Positions 36,091 to 48,200 of a DNA stretch of 64,000 bases are shown piece by piece; the first letter of the stretch is position 1, and every line of letters starts with the position of its first letter. The position numbers and the translations under genes were made by a program. This stretch comes from Acholoe squamosa. Taxonomy: Eukaryota > Annelida > Polychaeta > Phyllodocida > Polynoidae. The DNA lies in contig OX439044.1 of the NCBI GenBank assembly GCA_949317995.1, forward strand, positions 29,770,733 to 29,834,732, given 5' to 3'. The notes under the pieces are model-generated. The model was not told where the DNA came from. It did not search any database and saw only the letters and a list, made by a program, of their open reading frames with translations.

Positions 36091-38015
36091 GGGAGTGAGA
36101 ACACTCTCTCCTTGTAGCTTGGTTGGTGCTAGACCAAATCTTAATTAGAAATGACAGCTAATGAAAGGCAGGCATCTTAATCAATTATCATAACAGGCTC
36201 ACTGTGGAAACTGATCAAGGAATAGTGTCCCTGTTCAGAGGGATGGGAGGGTGGTCGGGTGGTAAGAGAGATGGTGTGTCCTTTCAGGTCCTTGTACAAG
36301 TAACATGGCATCTAATTATTTCATAAATCAATAATAGAGTTCCTAGATGGGTTCAGCCTCAATCTAGTATCAGCTAGATATAATGCCATAAATCAAACAA
36401 GATAGCTTTGAGAGTGCATTAATATATACCGATATCAATCATGACAAAGTTTAAATCTCCACCATCATCAGACAGTGCGGCACTTTAAAATCCAATTTTG
36501 TAGGCTCAAGGGGTATTCTTATGTACATATTACAATACATGATTCAGTCTTGAAATTGAGGCAGATTCTCAACCTTTTGCTTATCAAATTGAGCACTATA
36601 TTCCCGGCCCGGGATTCCCAGGTAAAGGTTTTCTTTTCTTCTTTTTCTTTTTTTTTCAAGACACGGTTTCTTAAAATCAGACCAAATCAGAGTCAAAACG
36701 AAACAAATGCTGGGAGAATAGCACCCTGGTGCCTTGAAACCTGATTGAGGCAGCAAGGGGCAATAGGAATAAAGTCTGAATTAGAAAAAAATCCACATAG
36801 CACGTCAATCATCGGCCTCAGGATAATATAAGCAATACCCCAACAACGGTCCGTGCAATACTGGTCAAGAGTTTGGAGAACTAGAGACAGTTCAACAGAA
36901 GTATTCCCTTTGAACTTGACACCATTTAACAAAACTTGCTTCAAGAGGACTCAACCAAAAACAGATTAAGCCCAAAAAGAATTCCTTTGTAATTCAACAG
37001 GATGAGAGGATGGAATTTGTCATGGATTCACATCTGCAGAAGCTGACTTGCTTCTTTCTATTAATTACTGTTAATTTTATAAAATCATTTCAGCACCTAC
37101 AGCTGAGAAAAAGAATAGGATCTGTGAGGACCATTTCCAAACCAGGTCAGTCTCTCCAATTACTGCCATACAATTACTTTGAGTCGGTTGACGAAAGAGG
37201 CCCGCAAACAACCAAGAGAAATGCTTAGAGGCAACATTAGAGAAGAACCAGGAATGCCCACATTCCCTTTAAATTAAGAACCATATTTTTTTTTTTTTTT
37301 TTGTATTTTCCCCCCTTTTTAAGACATATTTTGGAACCACTCCTTTTTTTCCCCTCCCGAGTCTGCATAAGATTCATTTTCCAGTGGGAGACCCAGGCCG
37401 GGAAGAAGAGTGCCAAGAAAGAGGGGACTGGCGCTACTGAAGAGACTGAGCCTATGGGTGTGCGTCCTTGAAGATTGTGGAGGATTGTCTATGTGTTGTG
37501 GTGTGTGTCCATGGATCTATAGAGAAAGAGACATTGAGGATGGGGTGGGTGGGTGGGAGGAAGGTGTGGGAGGTTAGGGATTGACAAGGCTTGACTCCAC
37601 AGCCACTGACCAAGCCTCAAAAGGGCACCCTAGATCTATAGAACGACCGACTGAGTGGGGTAGCATGGTTGTGGGTGGGGATGATTGTGGTGGTGGTGGA
37701 CATTGATATCCCTTCTTTATGTCTATATTGAGTAGTTGTATCTAAAGGATATCATTCAACTCCCATAAGTATTGTGTTCGTCGATTGTATTATTTTGTCA
37801 GCTGACTCTCCGGAAGGAACAACGCTTTCAAGTGACATCTATTCTACCTTTTATTTCATTGGGAGATAGAAATATCTGTCCTCCACCCACTATACTTTAA
37901 ACACAAATCAATCAAACAAATGTTTCCACTGATCTAGTCATGAATATACGAGTTTGAGGATGTAGAGCAAGCTCTAGCCTTTGTCTCTGCATCCAAATGT
38001 AATTGGAACATTTCC
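36091..38015. other. No gene seen
   Basis: Mostly unique sequence. At 37093-37145 a short plus-strand segment between a TTTCAG acceptor and an AG/GTCAGT donor encodes a peptide with RICEDHF, which has the C-x2-H spacing of the end of a THAP zinc finger. No linked exon was found. Confidence 0.4.
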
Positions 38016-38165
38016 ATTGATTGCCTGGTGCAAAACGCGTCCGGCGACGATGGGGTTCGATCCTGCGCGGCTGAAACGCCAGGAGCCTGGTCCAAACCGC
38101 GTCCGCTGACGATGGGGTTCGATCCTGAGCGACTGGAACATTTTGCGGCCCGGGATAGAGCCGCG
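38016..38165. repeat. Two-copy ~65-bp duplication with B-box-like motif
   Basis: Two copies of a unit with CGCGTCCG and GACGATGGGGTTCGATCCTG. The GGTTCGATCC word equals a tRNA B-box, suggesting a tRNA-derived short repeat. Confidence 0.6.
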
Positions 38166-38507
38166 AAACCTCACTCTCTATCACTCGTTGAGATTTAACT
38201 TCCTTTGTCAAAGACAAAGGAAATAAGGGGATTGATAAATTTCTAAGGCAGTCTTCGGGTAAAAGGTTTGCAATATAATGTAGGCAGTTTACCCAGTTGG
38301 GCTAAAAAAAAAAAACGACAAAAAAAAAGAACAACAATATTTCTCAACATCATCGCAAAAGGGAACTTTTTTAAATGAATAAATTTGGTGATAACTAACG
38401 ATGACCTCAGATTGGAACTTGAAAGTTTGAGAGATTGACTAACCTGGATAATGGATTCATTTCTATATACTGTATTGTCATGGATAAGCGCCCCGGTGCT
38501 TATAGAT

Positions 38508-38697
38508 TTGGATTGATTGATTGATTTGTGTTTTACAGCACTTTAGCGGCACTAAGTGGCTATCCCGTGCTTCACAGGTTGATAATTTAACAGAGGAATG
38601 TGTCAGTGCCCGCGCATATGTGCACCACACACATCCTGAGGGGATAGGAAAGAGGAGATATAGACCCTTTTAAGTGGGCTAGGGAAGCCCGCTTATA
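38508..38697 (+). repeat. Dispersed repeat, copy C with different 5' part
   Basis: The 3' part (38586-38697) matches copies at 1121 and 19526. The 5' part instead reads GATTGATTGATTTGTG and GCGGCACTAAGTGGCTATCC. Different heads on one tail fit a LINE/SINE family with shared 3' end or a chimeric insertion. Confidence 0.7.
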
Positions 38698-38799
38698 GAT
38701 TTGGAGGGGGCATTACCCCTGGCCCTTATACAAGACAGGTGCTTATTCAAAATCCAGTCTTAATGCTTAACAGATAATTCAGTATCCCATTTCCCGGTG

Positions 38800-39180
38800 C
38801 TTAATTGAGAAAGGCCATGTATGACCTGGACAATGGGTTCATTTCCATATACTACTCACTTAAGATGCCTGTTTATTTCAATATACTACCCGCTTCAGAC
38901 ACCTGTTCAAAACATGCTTTTCTCTGCTATATTATGACCTGAATAATGGGTTCATTTCCATATACTACTCACTTAAGATGCCTGTTCATTTCCATATACT
39001 ACTCACTTTAGATGCCTGTTCAAAGAAGTTTTTCTCTATATAGGTCTGACCTGGATAATGGGTTCATGTACATATATACTATTTACTTTGGGGGCCTCAA
39101 GTGTTGAAAACACGCTTTTTTCTGTCATGTGCAACCTGGATAACAGGTTCGTTTCCATATACCCCTGAGATGGCTGTTAA
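38800..39180 (+). repeat. Degenerate tandem repeat (GACCTGGATAATGGGTTCAT)
   Basis: GACCTGGATAATGGGTTCAT and TCCATATACTACTCACTT recur four to five times at irregular spacing; related words occur near 38430 and 58030. Confidence 0.6.
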
Positions 39181-39654
39181 AAATATCACTACTTACAAAC
39201 CAAGGTCAACCTGTGAACCATGCCTCACTGCCAAATCAACCAAAGAAACGCTGCCACATGCACGGTCCAACGACCGATCATAAACGCCGTATTTAGGGAG
39301 AGACGCGCTTTTTGCGTGCACCCGCTGGCGAGTGTTAGACCGATGTTTGTCAACATAATTAATCCTTTTATGACGGCGGCTGAATTATGAATGAGACACA
39401 AGGGCCTTTTCGGCGGTGGCGGCGCCCAACTACCAAACATGCAGGAGAGTGTTGGCTTGAGGGTTGGTTGGGGGGTGTGGTGTGGGGGTGGGTTAGGATC
39501 GGTGTTGTATGAGGAGGGAGAGAGGGTGGCTGAGAATGAGAGGGGTGGGGCCCAGGATATGGCCTCCAGTCTGATCGAGCGGAAGTGGTCAAATCAGGGG
39601 GCGGCCTCCATCTACCTGTGTGTAGGTAATAGATAGCCCGGCCACATGCTACAC

Positions 39655-40365
39655 CTGCACGTCTACCTGTCCACCTAAGCCTTTAACCCTCTGGAGGCAG
39701 CATGCTATACCTGCACGTCTACCTCTCCACCTAAGCCTTTAACCCTCTGGAGGCAGCATGCTACACCTGCACGTCTACCTCTCCACCTAACCCTTTAACC
39801 CTCTGGAGGCAGCATGCTACACCTGCACGTCTACCTCTCCACCTAAGCCTTTAACCCTCTGGAGGCAGCATGCTACATACACCTGCACGTCTACCTCTCC
39901 ACCTAAGCCTTTAACCCTCTGGAGGCAGCATGCTACACCTGCACGTCTACCTCTCCACCTAACCCTTTAACCCTCCGGAGGCAGCATGCTACATACACCT
40001 GCACGTCTACCTCTCCACCTAAGCCTTTAACCCTCTGGAGGCAGCATGCTATACCTGCACGTCTACCTCTCCACCTAACCCTTTAACCCTCTGGAGGCAG
40101 CATGCTACACCTGCACGTCTACCTCTCCACCTAACCCTTTAACCCTCTGGAGGCAGCATGCTACACCTGCACGTCTACCTCTCCACCTAACCCTTTAACC
40201 CTCTGGAGGCAGCATGCTACATACACCTGCACGTCTACCTCTCCACCTAAGCCTTTAACCCTCTGGAGGCAGCATGCTACACCTGCACGTCTACCTCTCC
40301 ACCTAACCCTTTAACCCTCCAGAGGCAGCATGCTACATACACCTGCACGTCTACCTCTCCACCGC
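39655..40365 (+). repeat. 56/60-bp minisatellite, about 12 units
   Basis: The unit has CCTGCACGTCTACCTCTCCA, CCTAAGCCTTTAACCCTCTG and GAGGCAGCATGCTACA. A TACA insertion in some units gives 60 bp instead of 56. Variant units (CCTAACCC versus CCTAAGCC) are interspersed, suggesting exchange between units. Confidence 0.93.
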
Positions 40366-40489
40366 GAAGCGGTACAGGAGTGCGCTATGATGATTGCATT
40401 TGCCCCATGTGATGAGGTCTCACAATACAAAATTTCTGAATAGAGAAATTGACATTAACGGCGGGAGGCGTTTTTTTATGCGGTCACAA

Positions 40490-40830
40490 CCGCATTTCTT
40501 GTTTAGATTTTCTTTTTAAAGTTCCTGGATCCCGAAAACTGTCAAAAACATATTAACCAAAATCATATTTTATTTTTTATTGACCTAATTAAAAAAAACT
40601 ATAAAAATGATGGTTATTTTATGTTACTAGCATTTGTGAGGCCGTGGGCTTTAATTTGATACCAAACATGCCTATATATTGCCATTTATTTACATTTATC
40701 TTTAATTTTGGGTCAAATTTACCAAAAATTTCTAAAAAAAAAAAATTGAAAAAAAATTAGGGTCGGGCCAAAAAATTAGGGTAGGTCGGGATACCTGAAC
40801 ACAACTTTTTTTTTTTTAGGCCTAATGCAC
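40490..40830 (+). repeat. Dispersed repeat, copy 1 (shared with 62225-62480)
   Basis: AAGTTCCTGGATCCCGAAAAC, GGTTATTTTATG, GTGGGCTTTAATTTGATACC and CCTATATATTG occur in the same order at 62225. ATTAGGGTAGGTCGG lies at the 3' end here and at the 5' end there. It is an old, A-rich, non-coding element. Confidence 0.75.
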
Positions 40831-40834
40831 CAGT

Positions 40835-41420
40835 GGCGAATCTACTCGCCAGCACTCTGTTGGTGCATCATACGGAACAACTTTGTGTCCCTTGAAGAGC
40901 TTAGTCCTTTTAGTCGCCTTACCACATGTATGTAGGTTACAATGTATCAGGGCTGTATGCTTGCAGCATATACTGCAGTTTGTATACTGAGGAAGGGTTG
41001 TTTTGATGAATAAATACCTGGGGAGTCACTCGCCCGAACTATGTCATATTTGAAAAAGTGAACATGGTGCCTTAACTCGACATAAGGCATAATGGCACCC
41101 TTGAATGGCTAATTCTGGTGGATTGCCTGCCTTTGTGTGCATGTATGGAAGGGAGGGGGGAGGTACTTATTTACAGTCTACCAAAGAAACTACCGATTTC
41201 CGTTTGTGCCTATTGCCATCCTCTATCTCTCTTACTGTCCGCCCAATTGTTGGAGCGGATCCACCGGCCTGTATTGGCTCTGAATATATGATATGGAGGT
41301 ACATGTCTAAGATCGATGGAGCTTTGAACGACATGATGCCTCAAGGCTTTACGTACAGTTCTTGGGATGCCCTGGGCGTGATGCACTGATGCAGCATAAG
41401 TAAGGGCGAGTAACTCATCG
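40835..41420. repeat. Two decayed copies of the GCATGATGCAT palindromic family
   Basis: GCGAATCTACTCGCCAGCACT and TTGGTGCATCATACGG lie near 40840-40875; CGTGATGCACTGATGCAGC and GGGCGAGTAACTCATCG near 41377-41420. Between them, opposing open frames (41105-41389 plus, 41210-41539 minus) have no recognised domain. Confidence 0.5.
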
Positions 41421-41559
41421 TTGGGAGTGTGAATCAGTCCCATCAGGTCCACAAGGTTGGCCTTATGGCCAATAGTAACATCGCCATAGGAGAGTTTCTT
41501 TCCTATGTTCCCTTTGAAATCAATAATCTTTTGTACCAATACAGTGTATAAGCAAAATA

Positions 41560-42740
41560 CAAAAAAAAAAAAAAACGTAAGCTATTTTTCACATACTAGT
41601 ACATATAGCTATATAGCATGGCCTAGCTCAAGGTACCGTATGTCATTAAAACTCGCCATGTTGATCTAATTATCCTCATTAGGTCTAATGGATTATAAAT
41701 ATTACCTTGTACTGTATAAAAAAAAGAACTTATAAATTTCAATTATCATTACGACATGGCAGAGCTGCAAGCACATGTATATCGAAATCAGGCCCTGCAT
41801 TTGGCTGACAGCATGTTTGTCCCCATTTCAGTATCCCAATGTTTCTTGTGTGAAAAAAAAAACCCAACAAAAAACAATATGTAAAACATAACCTATAAGA
41901 GCTGACATCCTTCTATACCAGTAAATGTTTCTCATAAAAGAAATGCCGGTATCACCTAAAGTTCAAATAAACTCAATCTCGACGAGAAGCCCCTATTGTC
42001 TGTTTATAAGTCAGGTCGCAGTGTATTTGATTCTATATTATAGTTATTGTGTGACCTAAAGGTACCACACCATCAATCGTTCTATGGCTACAGTGCAAAT
42101 GTACAATTATAATTTCTTATGTGATATATGAAATCACATGCATAATGCCTATCTATGCATTAATTTCATCCATCTAGCCTAGTTTTTTTTTGTCTATGAA
42201 TCCTTCAGAAACACACCTATCAGTGTTTAATATTTTTTCTTATTTTTCTTCTTTTCATGGGCTAAAGCCCGGGGCAAAATCAGTACCGGTAGTGCGACGC
42301 ATAGCCATGATATTACCGTAGTTTCTTACATGGATATTGTAATCTGGACTTAAATGTTCTCATGGTAGTTCCCTATACTATTTTGCTACCAGCTTATTCC
42401 TGAATCTAACCTCTTTAGAACTGTTCGTTGTCCTTATTTTTAAAACCTATAGTCAAAATATTAGAAATTGGACTGCTGTTTTGACAGGGAAAGATAGATG
42501 ATGGGTCAGAAGGAAGCTGTCAATGTCAAGAAATTGAGGATCCATACACTCTTCTGATCACTGATCCCGTGACAGATCTGAGCCTTGGTAGGTGACTGAC
42601 ATCATTCATTAGCACCTGAAGCAAAGCTCCAGTGATTTATAGACCCATCCTTCTAACTCTAAGTCTCATATTATTTAAGTGACAAACTGTTGCCACTCGC
42701 TGGTCTCGACTCTGGTGAGGATGTGATGGGGCTGCAGTAG
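41560..42740. other. No gene seen
   Basis: AT-rich, with poly-A runs; probably intron or downstream sequence of the candidate minus-strand gene starting at 43208. No second exon could be identified. Confidence 0.4.
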
Positions 42741-42941
42741 GAGGTTGACAGCTGCAAGTGACGCTCTCCCTAATGAGCCTCCTCCTCCTCCCCATCCTCA
42801 CGGCGCACCTCCCGCCTCCTCCCCCGGACTACACCGCCACCACAGCCGCCGCACTGCGGCCAAATTCCCCAACCACTGTCGCTGTCCGCCACTACCAGTT
42901 GGACGGTCCCACCACGACAGGGCAAGATAGCACCAACCTAC

Positions 42942-43208
42942 CTTGACATATCCCATTCCCGGGCGTCGACCGTGCCCCTCATGATCAGAAGGGTGTTTTC
43001 TGTGGCCGTGCGTATGGAAATCCGAGCCCGGACTAGAACAGTTGGACTTGGTTGTTGACAGCGAACAGGCGTCCGTTGTCATTGTCGTCGAAGGAGTGAT
43101 CTCAACTCCTGTGTCGCCCAATTTGTATCGACTGTCTGCACTGTCCGCCGACCGTGAAGACAGCGGATATTCATCATCTGGTTCGGGATGTAATCTGTGC
43201 ATGGACAT
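42942..43208 (-). CDS. Candidate first coding exon, unknown protein (89 codons, partial)
   Basis: On the minus strand an ATG at 43208 follows an in-frame TAA ten codons upstream. It opens 89 codons ending exactly at a consensus-like donor (CAAG/GTAGGT), in phase 0. The peptide starts MSMHRLHPEPDDEYPLSS and is rich in Ser, Asp, His and Thr, with a His-rich stretch near residues 67-83, and ends PGMGYVK. It has no signal peptide or membrane segment and looks like a disordered cytosolic N-terminus. The surroundings are GC- and CpG-richer than flanking DNA, as at a promoter. I do not recognise the protein, and later exons, expected at lower coordinates, were not found. Chance remains possible. Confidence 0.45.
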
Positions 43209-43900
43209 GTCACGGGACAGTGCGTCCTGTGGGGTTTAATCCGCTATTTTAGCAGCTGTCAAGAGAGAGGGGTGGGTGGTTCTGCCCCTCCCGCCATGGC
43301 GAAAACAAACACTTTCCCTGTCTTCTCTACCAAACAGAGTTAGCCGCGCGCACAAATCAACATAACACTCTCCAAGCAGGTGCACAAGGCTTTGGCTAGA
43401 CTCACCGCTAGCTTGGCTCCGCTTGGAGAAGTTCATCAAAAATGTTGAGTGGTGATTTCGTATGCAATTTACTATCAGATCAGGCATTGGCTCACATATA
43501 AATAAGCTTGATATCATTTAGCGTTATTCAATTTTATATCCATGCTATTACCACCATTTCTGTTTAAATTCCACACCTGCAAGATATATGTACGAAAACA
43601 ATTCACCAAATGTGGGCTGATTAGTTCGTCTACAGCTCACCAGGGGCCTGATCCAGCAGCCACATCAACATCTGTTGGCCACAAAAGTGTAAAAACATCA
43701 GGTGTTTGGTGAGTATTCTGCGTAGTTACGTCTTTATATCTAGGTTCTATTAATAGGGAAACCCTAAAGTCTGAGTACCGGTGGAATTACACGGGCATTG
43801 TCGCTGTATTTTTGGGTTGAAACACTGCCCGGCACTTCCCTATCGCCACCTCCCCTCTACTCTAGCCACTTTCGTATCTCTACTCTAGTCTCTACTCCCG
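43209..43900. other. Possible promoter side of the candidate minus-strand gene
   Basis: CpG-containing sequence to about 43430, then AT-rich. No TATA box or recognised exon. Confidence 0.3.
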
Positions 43901-43904
43901 TTCC

Positions 43905-44450
43905 CCTCCCGTAGGGGGGGGGGGCTGGTGGGTTTGAGCGGGGGGGGGTCAGAATTTTTTCAACCCCTTAATCTCCGATGGGGGGGTCAAAATAATTTCA
44001 CCTGTTTTCAGTGGAAAACCCTGCGTGTTAGTATAGGCTAAAAGGGGACGTTGGCGCGCGCTTTTTGTCTCTTATGGGGGGGGGGTCGAAAAAAATTTTC
44101 ACGCATCCGTGCGCAAACCCACCAGCCCCCCCCTCCCCGTTGTTAAAAAGTGATCACTCCCTAAGGGCCGAGTCATTTTATTGCCAGCTTGCGTATGGGG
44201 GGGGGGGGAGGCTTGATGGATTATTGCAGACTGGCATTTTTTTTCTGACCCCCCACCAATGGGCGTTGAATCAAAATTTGTTGTGCCCCCCCCCCGCCAG
44301 AGGTGCGGAGAATTTTCGTGCCCCTCTTTGATCTATAGTAGCACGGGGGCTGTCTTGCTAAAAAGAGGATAAATTTTTACGCCCCCCCCTCAAACCCACC
44401 AGCCACCCCCCCCCCCCCCGATGATAAATAATGACCACTCTTTTAAAAGC
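43905..44450. mobile_element. Decayed G/C-run MITEs related to 63275-63585
   Basis: GGTGGGTTTGAGCGGGG, AAGTGATCACTCCCTAAGG and GATAAATAATGACCACTC are the end motifs of the intact element at 63275. They occur here in a jumbled arrangement consistent with two overlapping or nested copies. Long G and C runs interrupt it. No coding potential. Confidence 0.6.
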
Positions 44451-45275
44451 TAAGCGCCATTTTTCAGAAATAAAAAAAAATTCTCCCCCCCCCAAAAAAA
44501 AATTAGATGCATGTGTACTGACACGTTACATGAGTACTCAAATTGCCCATATTTAATTTTGACCCCTACACTCTGACGGTACCAGTGTGAATCGCTGACT
44601 CGGGACTGGACTGGTTCCCGGGAGCGCCACATGCATGCTGACATCAGCAACTTCCGGACCTGATCTCGCAGCCACATCTGTTCCTGGCATGTCAAGCAGG
44701 TCAAGTATGGCGACCGTCTGAATGTCGCAAGAAATTCCGAGGTCAGAACCATCATGGCCACACACACACAATCAACATCCCCCCCACCAAGGAACTCCCC
44801 CCCCCTCCCCAAATGACACTCCCCCCACCCCATAGCCGATATCTAACAAGTCCCCCTCCCCTCCCCGCCTGACAATAAATGACTTGGCCCTAGCCTGCAG
44901 TGCTAGGCCCATAGGCTCTGTGACTATGCCACGCCCAGAGATATAGACACAGCCTATAGCTGTGTCAGTTGATCTGGTGGTCAGTGATTCAGGGTCCCCT
45001 CGCCAGAGGGGTATACCCAGAAATGTACAAAAGCATTGCCTACAATCAGGCATAAAAAAAGTTGTTTGGAAAAAAAGTTTTTTGTTCCATGTAACATGCT
45101 GAGAAAAATCTTTGATGCCCATGAAGAATTCCAACGACCTGTATGAGTTATTTTGTTCTTTAATGTTTTGTGCTTCCAGGTCATCTATGTAACTCTAGGA
45201 GATACAGTAACCGTCATAAGATATTGAAGTCTGATCGTTCTACATTGCACACAGGATAGCTACCATTCTTCCACT
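44451..45275. other. Upstream region of ERGIC2; no assembled gene on the other strand
   Basis: At 44553-44771 the minus strand has a CpG-rich 72-codon frame with fairly natural composition, which might be an exon, but it lacks splice-site support. C-runs fill 44790-44870. Just before ERGIC2, GTGCTTCCAG at about 45170-45179 could be a 5' UTR acceptor. Confidence 0.3.
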
Positions 45276-48200
45276 ATGAGGCGTATGAATGTGGTCAATA
45301 GAAAGCAGGCCTTAAAGGTGGTCAAAGAACTGGATGCCTTCCCCAAAGTACCAGAGAGTTACAAGGAGCAGACAGTGTCAGGAGCTGGAAGTAGGTTCAC
45401 CGCTTAGGCTAAAGACAAACATAGCCCTTTTGCTGACACGCGGACCCACATATATGTACATGTCAGGAAATACTTGATGTGTGATTTCTATTGCCCTCCA
45501 GTGTATATTGGCATGGTACCAGCCCTCCACGTGCAAGTGACGCGCTATGTCTATTTCCTGCATTAGATATTGACATCAATCACTTTGAACCTAGTATAAA
45601 ACCCTGCTTGTTAGCCAAATAATGCTAGAATAAGAACAGCGCAGTTTTCTAATGATATCTATGAGTAGATTTCTCGTTAAAACTTCACATCACTTCTACA
45701 GATCCCCGTGTGCTCTTTTTTGCAGTCTCGGTGGCTGTATTCCTTTTTATATTCGTTCTGGTCGTGTCGGAAATAAAGTACTACACGGACACAGATATGA
45801 AATATTCCTATGAGATTGACAAAGATTTTGACTCGTGAGTACATACTTTCTCCATTCTAAGAGCTTCTTTTGGTTAGTAAATGTTACAAGTCTTTATCTT
45901 GAAATCATATGTACAGGCCGTACGAGAATATAGATTTATAACATACATCTCTTTTCCATCAATCATAAAGCATTGTATTCAACTCGAAAAATGTGATAGG
46001 AGGCAGGATGTTTGCAAAGCTGGAGGGTCGTTGAAATTTGATAACATTTTCGGACATAAATCACTCCTCATTCTCCAGCACTTTCTTTGAGTGTTTTAAC
46101 CACAATGATGATGTTAGACAAAGCTGGCCTGTTTCTATTAGGAATTCACTGCTGTGTAGATTGATTGATACATAGTCATAGGGACACCCTGTATACCAAT
46201 AATACCAATATATTCCTGTGTCCTTTTCGAGTTAGGGGAGATTTGATGTCTTACCTCTGGTTCAGGAAATGCAGATTGCAATAATTAATCGTGACTTATT
46301 TATTTCTTTTTTTTCCATATATTTTTCTCTTTCAGAAAATTGAATATCAATATCGATATGACAGTCGCTATGAAATGTAATGGTAAGTACACACACTTTC
46401 TTTTCCAAGCAATGCACATACATACTGAGATAAAACTATTCCACTAAACGACGTCCATGAAGTTTCTTACATTTCAGTAAGAGTTATTCATTGGTCCAAA
46501 ATGTTTCAAAATCCATTATAACTGCGTCTTCTTAGTGCATGAAGGTTGTAACTGCAGTTAGATGCCATGTCAGTAACAACCTTGTTGCATTGAGGTGCAT
46601 AGAGATTCAGGCGTTGACTTAGATGTACAAGTTTAATCGTAGGAAAAAGTTATTTATGATACTTTTATCAAACAAAAATTCTATTGCAAAAAAAAAGAAG
46701 AAATTGATACGCTCAGTTAAATGGTACATATCTTCCTTATTCTTTCAGCAATAGGAGCAGATATTTTAGACTTGACAGGACAGAATGCAGATGCATTCGG
46801 TCGACTGGAAGAAGAACCGGTTGTGTTTGACTTAACCGATGACCAGAAGTCGTACCTGAAGATGATTCACCAAATTAATGATTACATCAAAAATGAATAT
46901 CACGCAATTCATGATTTCCTATGGAAATCGGGTCATACAGGGCTCCAAACGGCAATGCCTCCAAGGTATGAACTATGAAAATAGTATTAGATGATTGAGT
47001 ATTAGTCACATGAGTGTATGTAAAGAAAAAATAATAAATAGCTCATATTATGTTGTTGTGCAGTTTATATGAAAACTTATTCCCCTCATAGGCCACTTGG
47101 TCCCGCAGATTATTCTTCAGGCCCAGATTGATCTTGGCAGGGCCAAAGACTTGAAGATTATTATTGTCAGGAGAGACACAATAATTAACTCTTTATTTTA
47201 ATAATTCAACTCTTTAAATCAGTAATGTCTTTTATTTTAGGCTGTATAAACCTATATAATGGTCTGATTTGCAAGTCGTAACAAGAAATTATAGCCAAAG
47301 ACACTTATAATATTGAATGTATACTTTTTATTTCATGACCCCCATACCTCCAGGGTTTGTACAAGACCAGAGCTTATTCAGACCCCTTGTGATATTGATA
47401 ATATATTTTTGTACATTGATTTAATCAGGAAAGAAGATCCAACAAAGCAGAAGGATGGGTGTCGGCTTCACGGAAGGTTAACCGTTAGTAAAGTAGCTGG
47501 TAACTTTCACATCACGCCTGGCAAGTAAGTCAGAAACTTTGATACCTCAAAACATATCCAAGATTCGAATGTTTGTAGCTATACTTACCGGTTCTAGAAA
47601 TCAAACATTGGAATATGAAGATAAAAATAGCAATAGTAACTTTAGACTTATGCTTTTGTGAAAGTGTATAACTATAAGTAATTATTTTATTAAATAGATT
47701 AGATCTACATACAAAATAACTCAGGATCTATTATTGTATGCAATATATGGCTATTTTGGAACGATTTTACTGTTTTACAAATAGTGTTCCTAGACCAAGT
47801 TCTGTTAGAATTCCAAAGCAAGTTCTCCTCTACATAGATTACGAGCGGTTTTGTTTTGTTTCAGTTTTGGTTTTGGTTTTGTTAATATTTCCCCCTCCTT
47901 CACCCCCCGGGATTCACCCATCAAAATGCTCTTGGAGTTGAACGAATCTAAATCCATGCCAAAAATTAAACCATTCTATTTGATCTTGTTGGGCAGAGAA
48001 TTAGATACTTCATTTAGTAAGGAATCAATTCTGCAATTTTGATCCATGGTAAAACCCTATTTTAGAAGCTGCACCATGTATAAGTCACACTCTGAGTTTT
48101 TCTATAAATCGCAGCAAAAACGTAGGGTTTAAGGTATGTTTAACATCAAATCTATGGTCAAAACTTACACAATACCTGGTAGTATACCTATTTACTTACT

